Origin: Bryobacteraceae bacterium
Lineage (GTDB): Bacteria; Acidobacteriota; Terriglobia; Bryobacterales; Bryobacteraceae
Direction of reading: 5' to 3'
Length of the DNA stretch: 41,518 nucleotides
Assembly (NCBI GenBank): GCA_030041495.1
Contig: JASHNT010000074.1
Location: 1 to 41,518 of the forward strand
Below the pieces are notes generated by a model. That model did not search any database. It was not told the origin of the DNA and worked only from the letters and a program-made list of their open reading frames with translations. Positions within the stretch are counted from its first letter, which is position 1. Each line of letters opens with the position of its first letter. Both the position numbers and the translations under genes were made by a program. Below, piece after piece: positions 35,112 to 39,379 of the stretch.

Positions 35112-36131
35112 CTAATTGCCCGAGGCGGCCTTCTGAGCTTGAATGAAGAAGTCCGGGCGCAGCACCTGCGGTGTGAAGCGCTTGTTCAGGTCGTTCAAGG
35201 TTTCGTTCATGTGCGTGTCGCGAAGCTCCTTGACGATGGAGGCCGTCAGCTCACCATCCAGCGGCTCGACGGTTTTGTCTTCCAAGCGGATGATGTAGTA
35301 CGAGTTCACCTGACGCACCGGATCGCTGACTTCGCCCTGTTTCAAATCGAAGACCACTTTCTTGATTTCGGGAGCGAAGCTGCTGGTGGCTTTGATGGAC
35401 ATCCCGAAATCGCCGGCGGAAGCTTTCGATTCCTTGTCGTCGGAATACTTCGCGACCAAAGCGCCGAAGTCGGCCCCGGCGCGAAGCTGCTTGACGATGT
35501 CATCGGCCAGCGTCTTGGCCTGCTCTTCGGAGCGGTCGTTCAAGACGTTGGCGCTTTGGACGACGTCCTTTGCGGCCGCTTCCAAGCGCTTGTCGATATC
35601 CTTTTCATCCGGCCCGATGGACTCAGTCCCCGAGGGCTTCGCAGGCTTGAAGGCGATCAGAATAATCTTGATCTTCGCCTCTTCGTAGCGCGATTGATGA
35701 GATTTGTAGAACTCGTTGATCTGGTCCGTGGTCACTTGATAGCCATTGTTGATCTGATTCACCATGGCGTTGGCAAGGATGTTTTCCTTTTGCCAGGTGA
35801 GAACGGCATCGAGAGTTTCCTTGGTGGGGTCCTGCTGGTCCAGGTGCTGTTCCACGGCCTGATCCGAGAGGTACTTCATCTGGTAGGCGGTGCTGAGGGC
35901 CTGCTGAGGATTCTGCTTGAAGATATTCACCAGATTGCCGGGAGCGTACTTCATCATCTTGGCGACGTCACCCGCCGTGACGCTGACTCCGGCGATCACG
36001 GCGACGACCGTATCGGGCTTGATCTCGCCTCCCGCCGCGCCCGGCGCTCCGCCAACGCCGGAAAGATCTTTGGGAACAAGTTGCGCGTAGCTCACGACGG
36101 CGAATGCCGCCAACAAAATGCAGGTTTTCAT
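35112..36131 (-). CDS. Parvulin-type (PpiC/SurA-like) peptidyl-prolyl isomerase
   Basis: 339 residues with signal peptide (MKTCILLAAFAVVSYAQ). The N-terminal half is a SurA_N/SurA-like helical chaperone region (VVAVIAGVSVTAGDVAKMMK, VTTDQINEFYKSHQSRYEEA). The parvulin domain is at about 220-300: ADFGALVAKYSDDKESKASA, GDFGMSIKATSSFAPEIKKV, VFDLKQGEVSDPVR, and YYIIRLEDK. Periplasmic folding factor for exported or outer-membrane proteins. It leads a minus-strand run with the HExxH and TlpA genes. Its upstream region was cut by the transposon 57 bp from the start codon, so its expression may now depend on element sequences. Confidence 0.9.
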   Translation of the reverse strand: MKTCILLAAFAVVSYAQLVPKDLSGVGGAPGAAGGEIKPDTVVAVIAGVSVTAGDVAKMMKYAPGNLVNIFKQNPQQALSTAYQMKYLSDQAVEQHLDQQDPTKETLDAVLTWQKENILANAMVNQINNGYQVTTDQINEFYKSHQSRYEEAKIKIILIAFKPAKPSGTESIGPDEKDIDKRLEAAAKDVVQSANVLNDRSEEQAKTLADDIVKQLRAGADFGALVAKYSDDKESKASAGDFGMSIKATSSFAPEIKKVVFDLKQGEVSDPVRQVNSYYIIRLEDKTVEPLDGELTASIVKELRDTHMNETLNDLNKRFTPQVLRPDFFIQAQKAASGN

Positions 36132-36187
36132 GTGCTGTTTCTGAAAATGGTGCCGTTACTAAAATAACATGACGGCTATGGCGGCTT

Positions 36188-36195
36188 TTCGTTAG
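36188..36195. repeat. Target-site duplication, left copy
   Basis: TTCGTTAG directly abuts the left inverted repeat and is repeated exactly at 39322-39329 behind the right one. A perfect 8-bp duplication is the mark of one transposition event and fits the 8-9 bp duplications of IS1-type transposases. Confidence 0.95.
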
Positions 36196-36220
36196 GGTAG
36201 TGTCCTAAATCTGCGTTGAC
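36196..36220. repeat. Left terminal inverted repeat
   Basis: Begins GGTAGTGTCCTAAATCTGCG; inverted partner at 39297-39321 with mismatches at positions 15, 16 and 24 of 25. The outermost 14 bp are identical. Confidence 0.92.
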
Positions 36221-36272
36221 CCCGAAACAGCAACCGGTTGTATTTTGGTCTGACTCCGCGCACACTGGGAGC

Positions 36273-36563
36273 ATGCCAGCAACAGACCGCGAACGCGATC
36301 TCCACGCGCTCCGCAACATCCTCGACGAAGCGCACGTAATCCTCACCACCATAGATCTACCGCAAGGCCGCGTAAAACGCGCCGCGCAATTGCTCACATC
36401 TGCACTCGCGCTCGCTGATGATCTGATTGCCGCGCCGTCAGTCGCTGTCGCACTTGGCCAGCGCGGTGGATTGAAGACCGCCGAACGTGGGAGTGACTAC
36501 TTCCGCAAGATTGCCGCGAAGCGCAAAACCCGCGGTGGCGGCAGGCCGCGCAAAGTAGACTAA
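36273..36563 (+). CDS. Transposon passenger protein 1, small helical, basic C-terminus
   Basis: 96 residues from the ATG at 36273; an alternative TTG at 36216 would lie within the terminal repeat and is rejected. Predicted mainly helical (ATDRERDLHALRNILDEAH, VKRAAQLLTSALALADDLI). The C-terminus ends in a basic AT-hook-like stretch (KRKTRGGGRPRKVD), compatible with minor-groove DNA binding. The ribosome-binding site GGGAG is very close to the ATG. No known family is recognised. As the first gene inside the element it may regulate transposition or bind its ends; this is inference. Confidence 0.55.
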   Translation: MPATDRERDLHALRNILDEAHVILTTIDLPQGRVKRAAQLLTSALALADDLIAAPSVAVALGQRGGLKTAERGSDYFRKIAAKRKTRGGGRPRKVD

Positions 36564-36568
36564 GTATA

Positions 36569-36603
36569 GCCCTCCATCCCTCCATCCATCCAACCCAACC
36601 CCT
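36569..36603. repeat. CCATC-rich low-complexity tract
   Basis: Short imperfect run of CCATCC/CCCAACC units between passenger genes 1 and 2; no gene or stem-loop is seen in it. Confidence 0.6.
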
Positions 36604-36636
36604 TGACAGGGGCCAATCCATGTACGAAGATTGGCT

Positions 36637-37059
36637 ATGGCCCTGATCGCTGAGACCCTACAGGGGGACCTAGACAAAATTCGGAAGGAGAAGGCCGAAA
36701 TTGAGGCGCGAGTCCAGGAGATGGGAGCACGTCTAGCGACCTTGCAAACGCAAGAGCGAGGCCTTCAGGCCGCGCTCGATTATTACACTGCCACATCAAA
36801 CACTAGGCCCATTCAGAGCACTGTTGCCAGCACGGCAGACTTTGCGTCCATGACCATTGCAAAAGCTGCGGCTTTGATATTTCGAGACAGGCAGAATCAT
36901 TGGTTAACCACGCGTGAGTTAGTGGCCGCGTTCGCCGAACGCGGCAAAATCACGTCCTATAATGCGATGGACATAACCTTGAAAGATGCTTCTAAAACCT
37001 TCGAGAAGAAGAAGGAGAGAGGCAAGAACTACTTCAGATTGACAGAACCGGAGTGGTAA
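36637..37059 (+). CDS. Transposon passenger protein 2, coiled coil plus winged-helix-like domain
   Basis: 140 residues from the ATG at 36637. The N-terminal ~50 residues form a heptad-rich coiled coil (LDKIRKEKAEIEARVQEMGA, RLATLQTQERGLQAALDYY). After a Thr/Ser linker, residues about 70-138 look like a small winged helix (MTIAKAAALIFRDRQNHWLT, TRELVAAFAERGKITSY, then a KKKERGKNYFRL wing). It probably dimerises and binds DNA. A strong hairpin lies 8 bp after the stop. No named family is recognised. It is read in the same direction as the transposase and may be a regulator of the element. Confidence 0.65.
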   Translation: MALIAETLQGDLDKIRKEKAEIEARVQEMGARLATLQTQERGLQAALDYYTATSNTRPIQSTVASTADFASMTIAKAAALIFRDRQNHWLTTRELVAAFAERGKITSYNAMDITLKDASKTFEKKKERGKNYFRLTEPEW

Positions 37060-37067
37060 AAAGCAAA

Positions 37068-37087
37068 AGGCCCGTTGACGCGGGCCT
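37068..37087 (+). terminator. Intrinsic-terminator-like hairpin after passenger 2
   Basis: AGGCCCG pairs with CGGGCCT around a short loop (7 GC-rich pairs plus a possible T-G), beginning eight bases after the passenger 2 stop and followed by CAGCTTTGATTT. The T tract is interrupted, so termination strength is uncertain. Confidence 0.6.
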
Positions 37088-37204
37088 CAGCTTTGATTTC
37101 TCAGTTCGAGCGCAGTGTATGAAACAAACGCCCTACGTGTATCTTAACCCAATTCGTGGACCACCACAAGCTCTAAAATCCGCGCCGAAGTGCGTGGAAG
37201 GTTT

Positions 37205-37230
37205 GCGGAGCCGCAGAAATGCGGCTCCGC
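37205..37230. other. Perfect 11-bp hairpin with GAAA tetraloop
   Basis: GCGGAGCCGCA - GAAA - TGCGGCTCCGC: eleven uninterrupted pairs closed by a GNRA loop. It is not followed by a T tract, ends 6 bases before the tRNA-like gene and so is more like a structured RNA element or processing signal than a terminator. Inverted on either strand, so orientation is unknown. Confidence 0.75.
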
Positions 37231-37236
37231 GCATAT

Positions 37237-37315
37237 GGCCGGAGCGCTTATCCTGGAAGGTCCTGGGACGGGAGCCTGCAACTCCCGAGCGATGGGTTCA
37301 AGTCCCACTCCGGCC
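37237..37315 (+). tRNA. Non-canonical tRNA-like gene with 8/4 acceptor/T-stem geometry (allo-tRNA-like)
   Basis: 79 nt. The acceptor stem is 8 perfect pairs (GGCCGGAG with CTCCGGCC) stacked directly on a 4-bp T stem (TGGG-TTCAAGT-CCCA, seven-base loop), a 12-bp branch in 8/4 instead of 7/5 arrangement. The anticodon stem is 6 bp (CGGGAG/CTCCCG) with loop CCTGCAA, giving anticodon UGC (Ala codon GCA) with an odd C at position 33; a one-base shift would read GCA (Cys). The D region between acceptor and anticodon stem is 24 nt (24 bases 9-32) with possible stem TCCT/GGGA. Discriminator is T, no CCA is encoded, and T6 follows at 37320. Decoding function is unproven; it could also be a regulatory RNA. 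Confidence 0.7.
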
Positions 37316-37354
37316 TCACTTTTTTATCGTCAGGAAACGCATTTTGGTTGTCAA

Positions 37355-37384
37355 CTGCGTTGACAAAAGCAACCGGTTGCTGTA
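37355..37384. repeat. Internal copy of the left-end motif before the transposase
   Basis: CTGCGTTGAC followed by CAACCGGTTG-like bases recurs here and at the left end (36211-36243), with a 5-base longer spacer at the left end. The copy overlaps an inverted repeat TTGTCAA...TTGACAA at 37348-37366 and ends just before the transposase ATG. It may be a transposase or repressor binding site, or a relic of an earlier left end. Confidence 0.7.
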
Positions 37385-37394
37385 TTATCAAAGT

Positions 37395-38330
37395 ATGAAG
37401 TGTCCCACTTGCAAAGCCGAAGGACAGCGGTTCGGAACCAACCGAAACGGTAGCCAGCGCTTTCGCTGCGTGCAGTGCAAAAAAACCTACAGCGCTCCGG
37501 TGACGGATCGCCTGCCTGGTTCCACTATCCCGTTGGCCACGGTAGAGAACGTCCTTCAGCTTCTCATCGAGGGTTGCTCCGTGCGCTCCGTGGAGCGTAT
37601 CAGCGGGCTACACCGCGACACAATGTTGAAGCTGTTGGTTGCCGCTGGCGAGAAGTGCGAAAAGCTCCTGGGCCGTCTAATCGTTAACGTTCCCGTCCAG
37701 GATGTGTCCGCAGATGAGATGTGGGGATTCATTTTCAAAAAAGAGAAGGCCATGCGTTCAGATGACGATCCCAACTATGGCGATGCTTATTGCTTCGTAG
37801 CGATGGAAAACAACACGAAGCTCGTTTTGAACTTCGCTCTTGGAAAACGAAATCAGGCGACGACGGATATCTTCATCGAAGGCTTGCGACACGCTACTGC
37901 TCATGGCCGTTTCCAAATCACGACGGATGGCTTTAGGCCGTATCTTTCCTCAATCCCGAACACGCTCGCGGATCGAGCCGACTTCGCCACGCTGTCCAAG
38001 ATCTATCGCGCTACGCCGGAAGGCGAACGTCGCTATTCCCCTGCCGAAGTAGTCGCTACGGAGGTAGTCCCAGTCATGGGCGAACCCGATCCAAAGCGCA
38101 TTTGTACAAGTCACATCGAGCGCCAAAACCTCACGATGCGGATGCAGATTCGACGCTTAACCCGACTGACCAACGGGTTCTCAAAGAAGTGGGAGAACCA
38201 CTGGGCCGCGCTATGCCTGCACTTCGCCTATTACAACTTCTGCCGGATTCACCGCACGCTTCGGGTAACCCCGGCCATGGAGGCTGGCATCTCAGATCAT
38301 CCGTGGGAACTGCTGGAATTGCTCACTTAA
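37395..38330 (+). CDS. IS1-like DDE transposase with N-terminal zinc ribbon
   Basis: 311 residues from the ATG at 37395 (the upstream open frame is not protein-like). N-terminal zinc ribbon C3, C6, C25, C28 (MKCPTCKAEG and FRCVQCKKTY), an HTH-like segment (LLIEGCSVRSVERISGLHRD), then a DDE core with D107 (SADEMWGFIFKKEK), D178 (FQITTDGFRPYL) and E242 (TSHIERQNLTMRMQIRRLTR). The final stretch is FSKKWENHWAALCLHFAYYN. HIERxNL plus the zinc ribbon are characteristic of IS1-type enzymes; here it is a single unshifted frame. It would cut at the inverted repeats and make an 8-bp duplication. Length normal; intact. Confidence 0.93.
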   Translation: MKCPTCKAEGQRFGTNRNGSQRFRCVQCKKTYSAPVTDRLPGSTIPLATVENVLQLLIEGCSVRSVERISGLHRDTMLKLLVAAGEKCEKLLGRLIVNVPVQDVSADEMWGFIFKKEKAMRSDDDPNYGDAYCFVAMENNTKLVLNFALGKRNQATTDIFIEGLRHATAHGRFQITTDGFRPYLSSIPNTLADRADFATLSKIYRATPEGERRYSPAEVVATEVVPVMGEPDPKRICTSHIERQNLTMRMQIRRLTRLTNGFSKKWENHWAALCLHFAYYNFCRIHRTLRVTPAMEAGISDHPWELLELLT

Positions 38331-38350
38331 AAAAGAAGTACAATCCTCCA

Positions 38351-39220
38351 GTGGTCAAGAACCGCTGGCTATTTGCTGCTTCGGTTGTATTCGTGTGCGC
38401 GTGCTTCGCGCAGTCAAAGCCACCAGCCCCAACTCCAACTGTAATTGCTCAAGCAAAGAAGAGCCAGACTGCACCAAAAGAGACACAGGGTGGTCCAGAT
38501 CAGAATCCATCCCAACCATCGTCGCCCGTTACCATTAACCAAACTTTCCCCATAGTAGGCAGCGGGGAACAGCAGCGCCAAACAAACCAAACAAAAAATT
38601 CCGCGATTCCTGATTGGCTTGTCGCCATCTTCACTGGTGGACTGCTGCTCACCGCGATCTTGCAATGGATCGTCATGAATCGGGCTTTGGCCGAGAACAA
38701 AAGAACCGTTGAGGCTGCTAAGTCTTCTGCGGAAATCGCCCAGAGAACTCTTGAGGTTACTCAGCAAGCAAGCATCAGCATTCGTAGTGCCGAACTTAAA
38801 TATACAAGGCCGAAGAATACGCCGCAAACCAACCGAACGCACGCCGCGTATCTTAGAGCAGAGGTTACGGTTCAGAACTTGGGGCACAGTCGAGCCGAAC
38901 AGGTAGCTTACGAATTTGAGCTTGGCTATACCGCCGCCCAAGACTCCTCCATAGTCGGGAGTCTCGGCACCGTCCAGACATCCGAAATCCGCTCCTTCGT
39001 TTCCCAAGAATTCTTTCATCTGTTCCCCAACTGCTTGGATACCGATGTTCTTCACAACGACATTGACAAAGGCCGCTTTCATATCAGGGGCACGGTTTCC
39101 TACTTGGACATCTTCAAGAACAATTTGTGGTCCATTGTTCTGGACCGGTCCTTGGCTTCAATGAAGATGGCGGCTTCAATGAAGATGGCGACTATGTTTT
39201 TGATCTCAAGAGCAGCGTAG
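38351..39220 (+). CDS. Transposon passenger protein 3, exported membrane protein of unknown function
   Basis: 289 residues from the GTG at 38351, 20 bases after the transposase stop; an ATG/TTG further up overlaps the transposase and is disfavoured. A signal peptide or first helix (RWLFAASVVFVCACFAQS) is followed by a Pro/Thr/Gln-rich stretch, a membrane helix (WLVAIFTGGLLLTAILQWIV), a short coiled coil (NKRTVEAAKSSAEIAQRTLE) and a C-terminal strand domain (AEVTVQNLGHSRAEQVAYEF, FHIRGTVSYLDIFKNN). The last ~20 residues look wrong: a neighbouring frame gives a better tail (see findings). Codon use is AT-richer than the host genes. No family recognised. Confidence 0.6.
   Translation: MVKNRWLFAASVVFVCACFAQSKPPAPTPTVIAQAKKSQTAPKETQGGPDQNPSQPSSPVTINQTFPIVGSGEQQRQTNQTKNSAIPDWLVAIFTGGLLLTAILQWIVMNRALAENKRTVEAAKSSAEIAQRTLEVTQQASISIRSAELKYTRPKNTPQTNRTHAAYLRAEVTVQNLGHSRAEQVAYEFELGYTAAQDSSIVGSLGTVQTSEIRSFVSQEFFHLFPNCLDTDVLHNDIDKGRFHIRGTVSYLDIFKNNLWSIVLDRSLASMKMAASMKMATMFLISRAA
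39154..39189. repeat. 18-bp tandem duplication in passenger 3 C-terminus
   Basis: Unit GGCTTCAATGAAGATGGC repeated twice without mismatch. In the annotated frame it encodes ASMKMA twice; in another frame it encodes GFNEDG twice. Confidence 0.95.
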
Positions 39221-39296
39221 AAGAAACCCCACACACAAAACAAGATCGAGGCCCAAGGACAGAGGGATAAAAACCGGTGCGCTACGATCTCTAAGA

Positions 39297-39321
39297 GCCA
39301 ACGCATTTTTAGGACACTACC
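39297..39321. repeat. Right terminal inverted repeat
   Basis: Reads, inverted, as GGTAGTGTCCTAAAAATGCG, matching the left end 36196-36220 in 22 of 25 positions; directly followed by the second TTCGTTAG copy. Confidence 0.92.
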
Positions 39322-39329
39322 TTCGTTAG
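39322..39329. repeat. Target-site duplication, right copy
   Basis: TTCGTTAG, identical to 36188-36195. Confidence 0.95.
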
Positions 39330-39361
39330 TGGGCGCGGTTTGCGAACGCAGACGCGCCCAC
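39329..39361 (-). terminator. Hairpin after the large secreted gene, next to the insertion site
   Basis: GTGGGCGCG pairs with CGCGCCCAC (9 bp) around a 15-base loop, 18 bases beyond the stop of the minus-strand secreted gene. No U tract follows on that strand, so it may be a Rho-assisted or weak terminator. The transposon landed exactly at its edge. Confidence 0.4.
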
Positions 39362-39379
39362 TCGGTTCAAAACGGCGGT

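Larger units (their letters stand above)
36196..39321 (+). mobile_element. 3.1-kb IS1-like transposon with passenger genes and a tRNA-like gene
   Basis: Bounded by imperfect inverted repeats of 25 bp (22 matches, both ends beginning GGTAGTGTCCTAAA) and flanked by the 8-bp duplication TTCGTTAG. Left to right it contains two small passenger genes, a hairpin terminator, a GAAA hairpin, a tRNA-like gene, the transposase and a third passenger gene. It is visibly more AT-rich than its surroundings, especially 38340-39300. IS1-family elements of the ISMhu11 type are known to be long; carrying passengers in an IS1-like element is still uncommon. It sits between the PPIase gene and the 3' end of the secreted gene on its right, splitting no gene. 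Confidence 0.9.

Noticed and set aside
37053-37394. N-terminal extension of the transposase
   Set aside because: It would translate the terminator, the GAAA hairpin and the tRNA-like gene; the zinc ribbon starts at the ATG at 37395.
36196-39321. IS1595/ISXO2-type assignment of the element
   Set aside because: Zinc ribbon and 8-bp duplication would fit, but the HIERQNL segment and following stretch are IS1-like; family should still be confirmed by search.
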